Positions 18,706 through 28,600 of a stretch of DNA of 64,000 nt are shown here, piece after piece. The stretch comes from Hydrogenophaga crassostreae. GTDB taxonomy: Bacteria; Pseudomonadota; Gammaproteobacteria; Burkholderiales; Burkholderiaceae_C. Where the stretch lies: contig NZ_CP017476.1 of the NCBI RefSeq assembly GCF_001761385.1, positions 2,221,501-2,285,500 of the forward strand, written 5' to 3'. Each line of letters begins with the position of its first letter. Positions within the stretch are counted from its first letter, which is position 1. Both the position numbers and the translations under genes were made by a program. Below the pieces are notes generated by a model that was not told the origin of the DNA, did no database searches, and saw nothing but the letters and a program-made list of their open reading frames with translations.

Positions 18706-19494
18706 ATGACCAATACATTGACCCTGACACCAACCGATCACGCCCAGCTGCTGGAAGCGCTTATTCCCATCGTTCGCCGAGCCGGTGAGGTGGTGATGCG
18801 CATTTACGAGGGCGCATTCGATGTGCAAACCAAAGCCGATCAATCGCCCGTGACACAGGCTGATCAGCAGGCAGAAGACCTGATCACACACGCCCTTCAA
18901 GCGTTGGCGCCCGATATCCCTGTGGTGGGTGAAGAGGCTGCATCAGCTGGGTTGGTTACCGAGGGAGCCTCTCGGTTCTGGTTGGTGGACCCATTGGACG
19001 GTACAAAAGAGTTCATCAATCGCAACAACGAGTTCACTGTCAATATCGCCTTGGTTGAAAACGGTCGAGCCGTGCTGGGTGTGGTGCTGGCGCCAGCCCT
19101 TGGTGAGTTGTACGCGGGTGGGATACAAACTGGCAGCTTTATGGAGGCGGATGGTCAACGACAGAGGATCGTCTGTTGCAAGGCGCCGGCTGCGGGCTTG
19201 CGGGTGGTGGCCAGTCGGTCGCATGGTGATGCTGCAGCATTGGCAGCGTTTTTGGCCGGCCACAAGGTCTCGGAAGTGGTCAATTCGGGCTCATCCCTCA
19301 AACTGTGCCTGCTGGCTAAAGGCTTTGCCGATGTTTATCCCCGCCTGGGTCGGACCATGGAATGGGATATCGCCGCTGGTCATGCTGTGTTGAGCGGCTC
19401 CGGGGGCATCGTTGAGGGGCTCGATGGCTCGCCGTTCCTCTACAACAAGCCTGGTTTTGAGAACCCACATTTTGTGGCCTGGGGTTTGCGGTGA
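18706..19494 (+). CDS. cysQ: 3'(2'),5'-bisphosphate nucleotidase CysQ
   Basis: A 262-residue Mg2+-dependent phosphatase of the inositol monophosphatase superfamily. It hydrolyses 3'-phosphoadenosine 5'-phosphate made during sulfate assimilation. Signature residues are visible: the metal-binding VVGEEAA and WLVDPLDGTKEFI, and the C-terminal MEWDIAAGHAVL. Length is normal. It is monocistronic between a terminator and a convergent exonuclease gene. Confidence 0.92.
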   Translation: MTNTLTLTPTDHAQLLEALIPIVRRAGEVVMRIYEGAFDVQTKADQSPVTQADQQAEDLITHALQALAPDIPVVGEEAASAGLVTEGASRFWLVDPLDGTKEFINRNNEFTVNIALVENGRAVLGVVLAPALGELYAGGIQTGSFMEADGQRQRIVCCKAPAAGLRVVASRSHGDAAALAAFLAGHKVSEVVNSGSSLKLCLLAKGFADVYPRLGRTMEWDIAAGHAVLSGSGGIVEGLDGSPFLYNKPGFENPHFVAWGLR

Positions 19495-19658
19495 TCGGAT
19501 TTCTTTCAAAGGAGACCGATAGAGAAAGGCCATCCTTGTGGACCCCGGCGAAGGGACAACCGCTTCAAGCCGGGATGGTTCGCCATGGAATGCTGCGCAT
19601 GTTGACACAGCGTTGGCGGTTCTGTTGCTTTGCAGACGTCCCGACGCAGCCTTGCTGA

Positions 19659-20273
19659 TCAGGTCGAGGGCGAGTCTGCGTGACCAGGCAACGCTGCGTA
19701 AACCCTGGCAGCCGCATAGGCATCGTTGGCTGCATAGATCAGCTGTCCCTCGCTCAGGCGCAGATTGGCCCAATTTGATGTGGCGGCTTTTTTCGACTTG
19801 ATGAAACGCTGGTTGAACAGCACCGCGATGGCGCCTTTGACGCCCATGTCTTTGCGGTAACCGCGCTCGCGAAACAGAACGTTGAGCTCCAGCGCCCCGA
19901 CCGGCACCACGCCCAGTTTGGCCAGGATGCGCTTGTTGTCGTCGCCCAGACCAAAGCCGGCCAGTTTGCGTTGCGGCTCGGCCAGCAACTGAGCGACTTG
20001 GTCTTTGCACCCGACTTCGTGCAATTGAAACACCCATGCGTGAGACAGTGTGGCGAGCTGCACAATGTGCGGCCCCTCAGATACCTGATCTTTGAAGAAG
20101 GTGGGTTTGGATTCGGTGTCGAAGCCCAAGGCCGCATGCTCGCGCAAGGCGGCGCAGGCCTCACGCGCTTGATCGGGGGTGTTGACGAGGGTAATCTGCG
20201 CCGTGCCCAGTCGGGGAAATTCGGGCAGCAACGCGATGGCGTCTTTGTCGGGCGTTGGGCGGGTGGTTTGCAT
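19659..20273 (-). CDS. DEDDy-type 3'-5' exonuclease (RNase D/WRN-like)
   Basis: A 204-residue protein with a single DnaQ-fold exonuclease domain. The catalytic set is readable: Exo I LGFDTESKPTF (Asp, Glu), Exo II in AGFGLGDDNKRIL, and Exo III YAANDAYAA (Tyr-x3-Asp). There is no HRDC domain, so it is not RNase D itself. I chose ATG 20273; a GTG at 20318, preceded by GAGGAG, is in frame and possible. Divergent from a small conserved gene, whose start is 65 bp away. Confidence 0.8.
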   Translation of the reverse strand: MQTTRPTPDKDAIALLPEFPRLGTAQITLVNTPDQAREACAALREHAALGFDTESKPTFFKDQVSEGPHIVQLATLSHAWVFQLHEVGCKDQVAQLLAEPQRKLAGFGLGDDNKRILAKLGVVPVGALELNVLFRERGYRKDMGVKGAIAVLFNQRFIKSKKAATSNWANLRLSEGQLIYAANDAYAAARVYAALPGHADSPST

Positions 20274-20338
20274 GGCGGAGGGATGAAGGCCGAAGAAGAT
20301 AATCAAAGCATTGTGCACCCGCTCCTCAAGGCCTCTCC

Positions 20339-20644
20339 ATGACCTACGTCCTCAAGCTTTATGTCTCAGACGACACCACTTTGGCCGAACGCGACGCGGC
20401 GCACCGCCTGTTTTGCGGTGCGCTGGAGGGTGCGTTGGGCGGCCCGGAGTTGGTATGGCCAATGTATGTCATGCACCGAAGCATCGTGCAGCAGTACGGC
20501 GAAGCGCCCGATGAGGACGACCTGAACGCCGAGCAGCGCTTGGTCTTTGATGCCTGGCAACAGGCTGAAGCAGCTGCACTGGAGGCTGTGTTTGGCCCAT
20601 ACCGCAATCTGGATGAGGGTGGCTACGACATTTCACCGGTCTGA
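20339..20644 (+). CDS. Small conserved protein of KaiB-like appearance, function unknown
   Basis: A 101-residue protein beginning MTYVLKLYVSDDTTLAERDA. The opening beta-strand pattern resembles circadian KaiB-type thioredoxin folds, but I cannot assign it, because the rest is acidic and helical (PDEDDLNAEQRLVFDAWQQA). No signal peptide or membrane segment. Start codon, length and steady codon usage support a real gene. It lies between an exonuclease and a DUF6172 gene. Confidence 0.6.
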   Translation: MTYVLKLYVSDDTTLAERDAAHRLFCGALEGALGGPELVWPMYVMHRSIVQQYGEAPDEDDLNAEQRLVFDAWQQAEAAALEAVFGPYRNLDEGGYDISPV

Positions 20645-20742
20645 ACGCCTGCCCGGTCATTTTCCGGTCGGGGTGGGCTGATAATCGAAGATTGCCTTTT
20701 GCGTCCTCACTGGGCGAGCCAACCCCTTGAAGGATTGTTGAT

Positions 20743-21105
20743 ATGAAGAAGACCTTTGCCTTGCGCCCTGAGGGCAAGCACCCCGATCGTGTACTCGAAG
20801 CGCTCAAAAACGAGTTGAGCAAGTACATGAAGCGTGAGCGCCGCCGGGACCTGCCCGCTGGCGCTGATTTCTGGGACTTTGACTGCAAAGTGGGTGCCGA
20901 CGAGGCAAGCGCTGAGGTGTTCCACCCGAATGCGCTGAGGGCGCAGCTCGATGCCTTGGCCCAGGGCGGCGCCGAGAAGGTTTATGTGGAACTCTTGGCC
21001 AAACCCGCTACGCGCCAGCGCTGGGCGGACAGCGGTGAGCGCGCGCCATCTGATTCAGATGATGATGGTGGCGGTTTCGACGACGACGACGGCGCCAACG
21101 GTTAA
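20743..21105 (+). CDS. DUF6172-like protein
   Basis: A 120-residue protein with the compact pattern MKKTFALRPEGKHPDRVLEA, then a basic KYMKRERRRDLPAG segment and the conserved FWDFDCKVGAD block that I associate with DUF6172. The C-terminus is a low-complexity Asp/Gly tail (about residues 103-120). Function unknown; the basic head and acidic tail suggest nucleic-acid or protein contact, an inference. Its stop overlaps the stop of the convergent helicase gene by 3 bp. Confidence 0.7.
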   Translation: MKKTFALRPEGKHPDRVLEALKNELSKYMKRERRRDLPAGADFWDFDCKVGADEASAEVFHPNALRAQLDALAQGGAEKVYVELLAKPATRQRWADSGERAPSDSDDDGGGFDDDDGANG

Positions 21106-22358
21106 TCGTTGGGCTTTTGCGCTGCTGTGGCGGCGCGAAGCTTGTCTTTTTTGCTCGGGCGCTTGCCCTTGATACCGCCCGTGCCTTCCGGGTCATGAGT
21201 GCCGGCAGGCTCGGTTTCAATGGGTTCAAAGCCTGCGTATTGTTCGCGCGGCAAGCTCAGGCCTTGGCGCTTTTCGATCACACGCCAATGGGCGGCGCTG
21301 GCGGCGGTGACAAAGCTGATAGCCAGGCCGCTTTCGCCCGCACGCCCGGTTCGGCCGATGCGGTGGGTGTAATCATCGGCTGAGCGGGGCAGGTCGAAGT
21401 TCACCACGACCGGCAGTTGATCAATGTGCAGGCCGCGTGAGGCGAGGTCGGTGGTCACCAGCACGTCCCAGCGCTTTTCCTTGAATTCCTGCAAGGTCTG
21501 CTTGCGCGCACCCTGGCTCAGACCACCGTGGAACGAGGTGGCAAACACATCGTTTTTGTGCAGTTTGGCGGCCAGGTGTTCGGCCGCGTATTGGCTTGAC
21601 ACAAAAACCAGCACGCGTTCCCAGCCATGGTCTTTGATGAGCTGGCGCAGCAACTGTGTGCGCCGTTTATCGTCTACCTCGAACACACGCTGCTCGATCA
21701 CCGCCACATCGCTTTTCACAACGGGCACTTCGACCCGTTCGGGGTCCTGGAGCATCGAGTTGGCCAGCGTTTCCACCGCCGGTGCGAAGGTGGCGGAGAA
21801 GAACAGCGTCTGGCGCCTGGGTGGCAGTTGGGCCAGGAGACGGCCCAGTTCGTCGGCAAAGCCAAGGTCGAGCAGTCGATCGGCTTCGTCGAGTACCAGG
21901 TGCTGAACGCTGCCCAGTTTGAGCGCGTTGTTGTCGATCAAGTCGAGAAGGCGCCCGGGTGTGGCCACCACGATGTCGGCACCACCGCGCAGGGCCATCA
22001 TCTGGGGGTTGATGGACACGCCGCCAAAGGCCACCACAATCTTGGGACGCCGGGTGAGCGGCTCGGCGAGGCTGCGAAACACTTCGCCCACCTGGGCGGC
22101 CAGTTCGCGGGTTGGCACGAGCACCAGCGTAAGCAGTGGGCGGGTGCCGGTTGTGGGCGGGGTGGACAACCAGCGCTGCAACAGTGGCAAAGCGAAAGCC
22201 GCGGTTTTGCCGGAGCCGGTCTGGGCGGTGGCGAGCAAGTCGTCGCCACGCAGCACGATGGGCATGGCTTCTGCCTGAATCGGGGTGGGCGCTGTGAAAC
22301 CGAGGTTGGCAGCGGCTTGGGCGAGGGAGGGCGCGAGGCCTAGGGAAGTGAATGGCAT
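21102..22358 (-). CDS. rhlE: DEAD-box ATP-dependent RNA helicase (RhlE group)
   Basis: A 418-residue DEAD-box helicase. Motifs in order: the Q-motif region FTAPTPIQAEAMP, motif I AQTGSGKT, PTRELA, motif II VLDEADRLLDLGF, motif III SAT, and motif VI HRIGRTGRAG. The short basic tail (KGKRPSKKDKLRAATAAQKP) fits RhlE-type enzymes, which act in ribosome assembly and RNA decay. The true start is ATG 22358 (MPFTSLGLAPSLAQAAANLG); the frame is open upstream only by chance. Divergent from the Sui1 gene 51 bp away. RhlE rather than SrmB/DbpA is my best reading. Confidence 0.85.
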   Translation of the reverse strand: MPFTSLGLAPSLAQAAANLGFTAPTPIQAEAMPIVLRGDDLLATAQTGSGKTAAFALPLLQRWLSTPPTTGTRPLLTLVLVPTRELAAQVGEVFRSLAEPLTRRPKIVVAFGGVSINPQMMALRGGADIVVATPGRLLDLIDNNALKLGSVQHLVLDEADRLLDLGFADELGRLLAQLPPRRQTLFFSATFAPAVETLANSMLQDPERVEVPVVKSDVAVIEQRVFEVDDKRRTQLLRQLIKDHGWERVLVFVSSQYAAEHLAAKLHKNDVFATSFHGGLSQGARKQTLQEFKEKRWDVLVTTDLASRGLHIDQLPVVVNFDLPRSADDYTHRIGRTGRAGESGLAISFVTAASAAHWRVIEKRQGLSLPREQYAGFEPIETEPAGTHDPEGTGGIKGKRPSKKDKLRAATAAQKPND

Positions 22359-22409
22359 TTGGGGGTTCTTTTCCGGCAGTGTACCGGGCCATGGGCTACG
22401 ATCCCGCCC

Positions 22410-22778
22410 ATGAAAGACAAGTTGAAGGCTGCGGGCCTGGTGTATTCGACCGAATCGGGCCGCATGTGCCCCGATTGTCGCCAACCGGTGGGCGCTTGCG
22501 TTTGCAAGGCAAATGCGCGCGCGGCGGCGCCGGCGGGGGATGGCGTGGTGCGGGTGTCGCGGGAAACCAAGGGTCGAGGCGGCAAGGCGGTAACCGTGAT
22601 CAAAGGGGTGGCGCTGGATCTGGCCGGGCTCGCTGCGCTGGGCAAGGCGCTCAAGGCGGCGTGTGGCACTGGCGGCACGGTCAAGGACGGCGTGATCGAA
22701 ATCCAGGGCGACCATGTCGAGCGCATCATGGCGGCGCTGCAGGCCAAGGGTCACAAGGTGAAACGCGCGGGCGGCTGA
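22410..22778 (+). CDS. yciH: Translation initiation factor Sui1/YciH-like protein
   Basis: A 122-residue eIF1/SUI1-domain protein. An N-terminal Cys-containing segment (CPDCRQPVGACVCK, possible zinc site) precedes the SUI1 fold with ETKGRGGKAVTVIKGV and the closing IQGDHVERIMAALQAKGHKVK. In E. coli YciH acts on ribosomes in stress; here the role is inferred. ATG 22410 is the family start. Confidence 0.88.
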   Translation: MKDKLKAAGLVYSTESGRMCPDCRQPVGACVCKANARAAAPAGDGVVRVSRETKGRGGKAVTVIKGVALDLAGLAALGKALKAACGTGGTVKDGVIEIQGDHVERIMAALQAKGHKVKRAGG

Positions 22779-22790
22779 GCGAACGAAGGC

Positions 22791-23345
22791 TCAGAAGACG
22801 CGGGCCCACCAAAGGCGCCAGCGCATGCCAATTTCACTGGTGTAGCCCACCGATGCGCCGCGCAATTGCCCTTGAGCATCCACCACCAGAAATGCGGGCA
22901 CCGCTTTCACGCCCAAGGCCTGGGCCAGTGCGCCCGTGTCGTCCACCGCGGTCTGCCAAGGCAATTGGCGCTGCCTGAGCACCTTGGCCACCGTATCGGC
23001 CGGGCCCGATTGCATGGCGATGGTCAATACCGGGTAGCCGGCGACCAAGCGATGCACATTGTGTTCTTCCGCTTGGCAAATCGGGCACCACTCGGCCCAC
23101 ACATGAATCGCCACTGGCTGCCCGGGGTATTGGGTGCGCCATTGGGCCAGCGTGGTCGCCGTTCGCGCGCCGTCGGGGGTGATCAGGGTAAAAGCCAGTT
23201 CGGGTGCCGGGCCGGCTGGCATGTCACGGGTTTGCCAGAGGTGAACACCGGTGAACACCATCACCGCCAAAGCGATGGTGCTCAGGTGAGGGCGCAGGCG
23301 CTGCCAGAAGCGCTGCAAGAGCGTGGAGTGGCGCGGCGGTGACAA
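22791..23345 (-). CDS. Thioredoxin-like membrane-anchored disulfide oxidoreductase (ScsD/TlpA-like)
   Basis: About 184 residues: an N-terminal membrane anchor (LSTIALAVMVFTGVHLW), then a periplasmic thioredoxin fold with active site WCPIC and the cis-Pro region VKAVPAFLVVD. WxPxC with ILE between the cysteines fits the ScsD/TlpA group of thiol-disulfide proteins. The start is uncertain: no ATG exists before the anchor. TTG 23345 is my choice; CTG 23399 overlaps the serB stop as CTGA and would couple the two genes. It follows serB on the same strand. Confidence 0.75.
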   Translation of the reverse strand: MSPPRHSTLLQRFWQRLRPHLSTIALAVMVFTGVHLWQTRDMPAGPAPELAFTLITPDGARTATTLAQWRTQYPGQPVAIHVWAEWCPICQAEEHNVHRLVAGYPVLTIAMQSGPADTVAKVLRQRQLPWQTAVDDTGALAQALGVKAVPAFLVVDAQGQLRGASVGYTSEIGMRWRLWWARVF

Positions 23346-23395
23346 CGGCGGGGGTGGCAGGAGTGAAGGGGTATGTGGTTCGCGCGGAGCCGGAA

Positions 23396-24121
23396 TCAGC
23401 GCAGGACTTCCAGCAAGCGGTCCAGCCCACCTTCGTTGATGGCCACCATGGCCTGCTCGCGCACCTTGGGTTTTGCGTGGTAAGCGACCGACAGGCCGGC
23501 CGCGCCCATCATGGGCAGGTCGTTGGCGCCGTCGCCCATGGCGATGCACTGCGATGGTTCAATGCCGAGCAGGGATGCGACTTCCAGCAGGGTGCGGCGC
23601 TTCTCGGCGCCGTCGCAGATGTCGCCCCAGGCCTGATCGACCAGGGCGCCGGTGAGCTGGCCGCAATTGGGCCCGCTTTCAATTTCCAGGATGTTGGCGC
23701 GGGTGAAATCGATGCCCAGGCGCTGCTTCACCCGATCGCTGAAAAAGGTGAAGCCGCCCGAAACCAGCAACACCTTCATGCCCGCTGCCTTGCAGGCGTC
23801 GATCAAATCCTTGGCGCCCGGATTGATGCGCAGGCGCTCCACGTCGACCCGCTCCATATCGGCCACGGTCACACCGCGCAGCAGCGCCACGCGGCGGCGC
23901 AGGCTTTCCTTGAAGTCGGTGATTTCACCGCGCATGGCAGCTTCGGTGATGGCCGCGACCTCGTCCTTGCGGCCTACCGCATCGGCAATCTCGTCCACGC
24001 ACTCGATGTTGATCAGCGTTGAATCCATGTCGAAGGCGATGAGCTTGAAGTCGTTCAAGCGCAGGGGCGGGGTAATCCCTTGGACGGTCAGACCAGGGGC
24101 AAATTCGGTGGGGGAGTTCAT
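23396..24121 (-). CDS. serB: Phosphoserine phosphatase
   Basis: Last step of serine synthesis. A 241-residue HAD-superfamily phosphatase with motif I FDMDSTL (nucleophile and acid Asp), motif II LLVSGGFTFF, and motif III GDGANDLPM. The N-terminal ACT-like domain of the E. coli enzyme is missing, as in many betaproteobacterial forms. Start ATG 24121 (MNSPTEFAPG); an earlier ATG at 24172 would run into the neighbouring gene. Confidence 0.93.
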   Translation of the reverse strand: MNSPTEFAPGLTVQGITPPLRLNDFKLIAFDMDSTLINIECVDEIADAVGRKDEVAAITEAAMRGEITDFKESLRRRVALLRGVTVADMERVDVERLRINPGAKDLIDACKAAGMKVLLVSGGFTFFSDRVKQRLGIDFTRANILEIESGPNCGQLTGALVDQAWGDICDGAEKRRTLLEVASLLGIEPSQCIAMGDGANDLPMMGAAGLSVAYHAKPKVREQAMVAINEGGLDRLLEVLR

Positions 24122-24168
24122 GCCTGAATTATTGCGGATTGCCGGAGCGCAGCGGTCTGGCGGGCCGG

Positions 24169-24678
24169 TCAAGGTTGGGCGGCTGTTTTGGTCAGGCTGT
24201 TGATGGTCTGAATCTGGGCGCGCAACTCGGGGCCCACCAGATCCTGAAGGCTTTGCTGGTCGTTCTCAACCGCATGGCCCTTGGCCGCGAGCTCGGTCTT
24301 CAGCGCTTCGGGCGACATGCCCAGTACCTGCGCCAGCACGGGCAATGGCGCCTTGGCCAGGGCCCTGACGGGCGGGGCGAAACCCGGATCCCCGCCGGCT
24401 TCACCGCCTGCGGGAATGAAGCTCAAGGCGAGGATCACCGCAAACAGGCCCATCACCGCTTTGCCGGTGGTCTGTGTGAAGTAGCGTTTGAAGGCGTTCA
24501 GGTTGAGCAGGATGTGCAGCGACACGCCGATCACCATGGCCCAGCTTAGCCATTCGTGCGCGGTCTTGTTCAGGCCACTGTCGAAGTGAAAAAACATCAG
24601 GATGCCGGTGACGGAGCTGAGCAAAAAGGCGCCGATGACGAGCGGCGTGATCCAGGAGCGGTGGGCGTTGAGATGCAT
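24169..24678 (-). CDS. DUF4405-like small membrane protein
   Basis: About 169 residues with three hydrophobic segments (WITPLVIGAFLLSSVTGILMFF; HEWLSWAMVIGVSLHILLNL; AVMGLFAVILALSFIP). A histidine in each of the first two loop/helix ends (FHFD, AHEW, LHILLN) recalls the heme-binding cytochrome b561-like fold of DUF4405 proteins. The C-terminal ~75 residues are soluble, with a helical SPEALKTELAAKGHAVE segment. ATG 24678 chosen; 24708 is an alternative. A redox or membrane-anchoring role is inferred only. Confidence 0.7.
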   Translation of the reverse strand: MHLNAHRSWITPLVIGAFLLSSVTGILMFFHFDSGLNKTAHEWLSWAMVIGVSLHILLNLNAFKRYFTQTTGKAVMGLFAVILALSFIPAGGEAGGDPGFAPPVRALAKAPLPVLAQVLGMSPEALKTELAAKGHAVENDQQSLQDLVGPELRAQIQTINSLTKTAAQP

Positions 24679-24799
24679 GGTGTGGTTGGGTATTTGGTTA
24701 CAAAACATATCTTCTTCTGCGTGTTTGAAGAAAAGGTTCTGTTGCGTCAACCATTTGTAAAGATGGGACCCGGGTGCATCGTTTTTTGATCTGGCTCAA

Positions 24800-25546
24800 C
24801 AGCGTGCAGGACCGTGGGCCAGACCACCGGCCGCCACGCAGGTCGCTACGGTCTTTGGCCAGCCAGGCAATGCCGTTGAGCACCACGGCACCGCCCATCT
24901 TCTGGATCGGGGCCAGTGTTTGCCCGGGCGGCGACCAGGCGAGCAAAAGCGATGCCACCGGTTCCATGTTCATCACCGGCGCTTTTCCCGCCATATTCAG
25001 GCGCTGCATGCTGACGAAGAGGCCGCTGATGGCGCTGCCGTACACCACCATCAGCGGGCACAGCCCGAGCCAGCCTGCTCTGTTGTTGCGCAGGTTCCGG
25101 CCGCCAGGCACCGTATCGGCCACACCGGCCCGCCAGACCGGGTCGCTGCTGTCCATTCCAGTCAACCGGGTGGGCAGATCGAGCACCAGCACCAGGTCCT
25201 CCAGGATCAGGCCCATGATGGCGCCGACCCGGCAGGGCCATGGCCCATCAAAGTCCAGGTGAGCAGCGCCAGCGCCACCGGGAGGCGTGCCACGGCGCAA
25301 TACAGGCAGAGACTTTGCCCCGCAATGAACAGGCCCAACAGCAAACGCCATCCGGGCGTGCTCGCCGGGGGGCCGTTGCCACAACAGCAGTCCGGCCAGG
25401 AAGAGCCCTGTGATGCCAGCGCTCTTCGGTATGGCGAGCAGGAGCCCGGCCCCATTGTCAAAGGCGAAGCGCACCACCACGTGGCTGGCTGCAAAGGTGC
25501 AGGCCACGAACAGGAGAATGGTGATCGCCATCGGGCGTGGCAACAT
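24800..25546 (-). pseudogene. Decayed DMT/EamA-family permease gene
   Basis: The frame starting at 25546 encodes a DMT-type N-terminus (MAITILLFVACTFAASHVVV...LLLAIPKSAGITGLFLAGL). Near 25355 the similarity moves to another frame (WRLLLGLFIAGQSLCLYCAV, ALALLTW), then returns near 25240 (MGLILEDLVLVLDLPTRLTG). It ends with recognisable EamA C-terminal sequence (MQRLNMAGKAPVMNMEPVAS, LAPIQKMGGAVVLNGIAWL). The middle between LPTRLTG and GWLGLCPLM is only about 27 residues, far shorter than the ~100 expected, so an internal deletion is likely as well as two frameshifts. Not functional as a transporter. Confidence 0.7.
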
Positions 25547-25620
25547 GGCCGACGGGCCTTGACATCGACGGCTGTCCGCCAGCGCGGAAAGTCGCTGGTT
25601 GAGAGGGCGCGGTGCGGGGG

Positions 25621-28600
25621 TCAGGTGGTTGCAGGTGCGGCCACTTTCACCGGTTGCCCAAGATTGCGCAATACATCGCGCACCAGCAGCACCCGGTCTT
25701 TGACCTCGGGCAGCTCCCGTTCGATGCGCAGCTTTTCATTGCCCGCCAGTTTGATGTGGCGATTCTTCTGGATCAGCTCGATGATCTTCATCGGTTCGAC
25801 GGGCGGGTTGGCCTTGAAGGTGATGTTGGTCACCCCGGGCGCCGCGTCGACCTTGATCACGCCGTAGGGGGCGCTGAGCACCCGCAGGCGGTGCACGTCG
25901 ATGAGCGTCTGCGCCTGCGCGGGCAGCTTGCCGAAACGGTCCACGATTTCTTCCAGCAGGCCGTCCACCTGGTCGGTGGTTTTCGCCGTGGCCAGCTTCT
26001 TGTAAAAGGACAGACGCAGGTGCACATCGCCGCAGTAGTCGTTGGGCAGCAGGGCGGGGGCATGCAGGTTGATGTCGGTCGTGACGCTGAGCGGCGAAAG
26101 CAGGTCAGGCTCGCGCCCCGCCTTGAGCGAGGCCACGGCTTCGCTCAGCATTTCGTTGTAGAGCTGGAAGCCCACTTCCAGCATGTTGCCGCTCTGGTTT
26201 TCGCCCAGCACTTCGCCGGCGCCGCGAATCTCCAGATCGTGCATGGCGAGGTAGAAGCCACTGCCCAGTTCCTCCATTTGCTGAATGGCGTCCAGCCGCT
26301 GGGCCGCCTGTTTGGTCAGGCCTTCGATGTCGGGCACCATCAGGTAGGCATAGGCTTGGTGGTGGCTGCGGCCCACGCGGCCGCGCAACTGGTGCAGCTG
26401 CGCCAGGCCAAACTTGTCGGCCCGTGCCATCACGATGGTGTTGGCGGTGGGCACGTCGATACCGGTTTCGATGATGGTTGAGCAAAGCAACACGTTGAAG
26501 CGCTGCGCCACAAAATCGCGCATCACCCGCTCCAGATCGCGCTCCGGCATCTGGCCATGGGCAATTGCAATGCGCGCTTCGGGCAGGATTTCTTCCAGCT
26601 TCTGTTTGCGGTTCTCGATGGTCTCGACTTCGTTGTGCAGGAAGTAAACCTGTCCGCCGCGCTTGAGTTCGCGCAACACGGCTTCGCGGATCACGCCGTT
26701 GTTTTCCGAGCGCACAAAAGTCTTGATGGCCAGACGGCGCTGTGGCGCGGTGGCGATCACGCTCAGATCGCGCAGGCCTTCCAGGGCCATGCCCAGCGTG
26801 CGGGGAATCGGCGTGGCGGTGAGGGTGAGCACATCCACTTCGGCGCGCAGCTGTTTCATCTGCTCTTTGTGGCGCACACCAAACCGGTGTTCCTCGTCGA
26901 TGATGAGCAGGCCCAGGTCTTTGAATTTGGTCTTTTCGCTGAGCAGCTTGTGGGTACCGACCACGATGTCCACCGTGCCGTCGGCCACGCCCTTGAGCGC
27001 GGCGGTGATTTCCTTTTGGGAGCGGAAGCGGCTCATCTCGGCGATCTTCACAGGCCACTTGGCGAAGCGGTCCACCAGCGTCTGGAAGTGCTGCTCGGCC
27101 AGCAGCGTGGTCGGCGCGAGGAAGGCCACCTGCCGGCCACCGGTCACGGCCACGAAGGCCGCGCGCAAGGCCACCTCGGTTTTGCCAAAGCCCACATCGC
27201 CGCAGACCAGCCGGTCCATGGGTTGCGGGCTGATCATGTCTTGAATGACGGCGTGGATGGCGGCGTTCTGGTCGGCCGTTTCATCGAAACCAAAATCGTT
27301 GGCGAAGGTTTCGTAGTCCTGCGCCGAATAGCGGAAGGCATGGCCCACGCGCGCGGCCCGGCGGGCGTAGATGTTGAGCAGTTCGGCGGCTGCGTCGCGC
27401 ACCTGTTCGGCTGCGCGGCGCTTGGCCTTTTCCCATTGTCCGCTGCCCAGCTTGTGCATGGGCGCTTCGTCGGCTGAGACACCGGTGTAGCGGCCAATCA
27501 GCTGCAACTGGCTCACGGGCACATAGAGCACGGCCTTGTCGGCGTATTCCAGGTGCAGGAATTCCATCAATGCGGGCGAACCGTCGGGGTTTTTGTCGCC
27601 CATGTCCATGTTGATCAGTCCGCGGTAGCGGCCGATGCCGTGCGCGTTGTGCACCACCGGGTCGCCCACGTTGAGCTCGGACAGGTCCTTGATCAGCGCA
27701 TCGACATCGCTGACCTGCTCCTGCTTGCGGCGACGACGCGCCGAGGGGCCTGCGGCAAACAGTTCGGTTTCGGTGACGAAGTCGATGCCGTCTTCGACCG
27801 AAGAAAAACCGACCGTCAACGCAGCGGTGGCGATGCCGACCTTCTCGATGCTGTCCCGGAATTCGGTCAGCGAATCAAAGGCGGGTGGGTTCAGGCCGCT
27901 GGCGCGCAGGAAATCCAGCAGGCTTTCCCGCCGGCCCTCGCTTTCGGCCAGGATCAGGATGCGGTGCGCCGTGTTGCGGATGTGGGCTTGCAGGCGGCTG
28001 AGCGGGTCTTCTGCGCCGCGCACCACCGAGAGGTCGCCCAGCTTTTGCGCGAAGGCATTGTCGGCCACGTCTTCCAGAGGTGCCCCAGCGCCGGGACGCC
28101 CCATGCTGGTGGGCGCCCCCTCGGGGGGCAGCGAACCACGCGCAGCGGGGAGCGTGGGGGCATGGCTCCTCACGGCGAGCTGCGCATGGGCATTGGCCTG
28201 GCTGTAGAACTGTTCGGCGCTCAGGAACAGCGATTCGGGCGGCAATGCGGGGCGCTCCGGATCGGTGCGCACAATTTTGTACCGGTCTTGCGTGTCTTGC
28301 CAGAAACGCTGGAAGGCGGGTTCGAGGTCACCGTGCAAAACGACGGTGGCCGCATCGCCCAGGTAGTCGAACACTGTGGCGGTTTCTTCGAAGAACAGCG
28401 GCAGGTAGTACTCGATACCGGCGGTGGCCACGCCGTTGCCCACGTCTTTGTAGATGCGGCTCTTGGTCGGGTCACCCTCCAGCAACTCGCGCCAACGGCT
28501 GCGGAATTTGGCCCGCGCCGCATCGTCCATCGGGAATTCGCGGCCGGGCAGCAGGCGCACTTCGGGCACCGGATACAGGCTGCGCTGGCTGTCGGGGTCG

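Noticed and set aside
25612..27477. Several 190-300-codon frames antisense to mfd
   Set aside because: All overlap conserved Mfd motifs on the other strand and look like random GC-rich translation.
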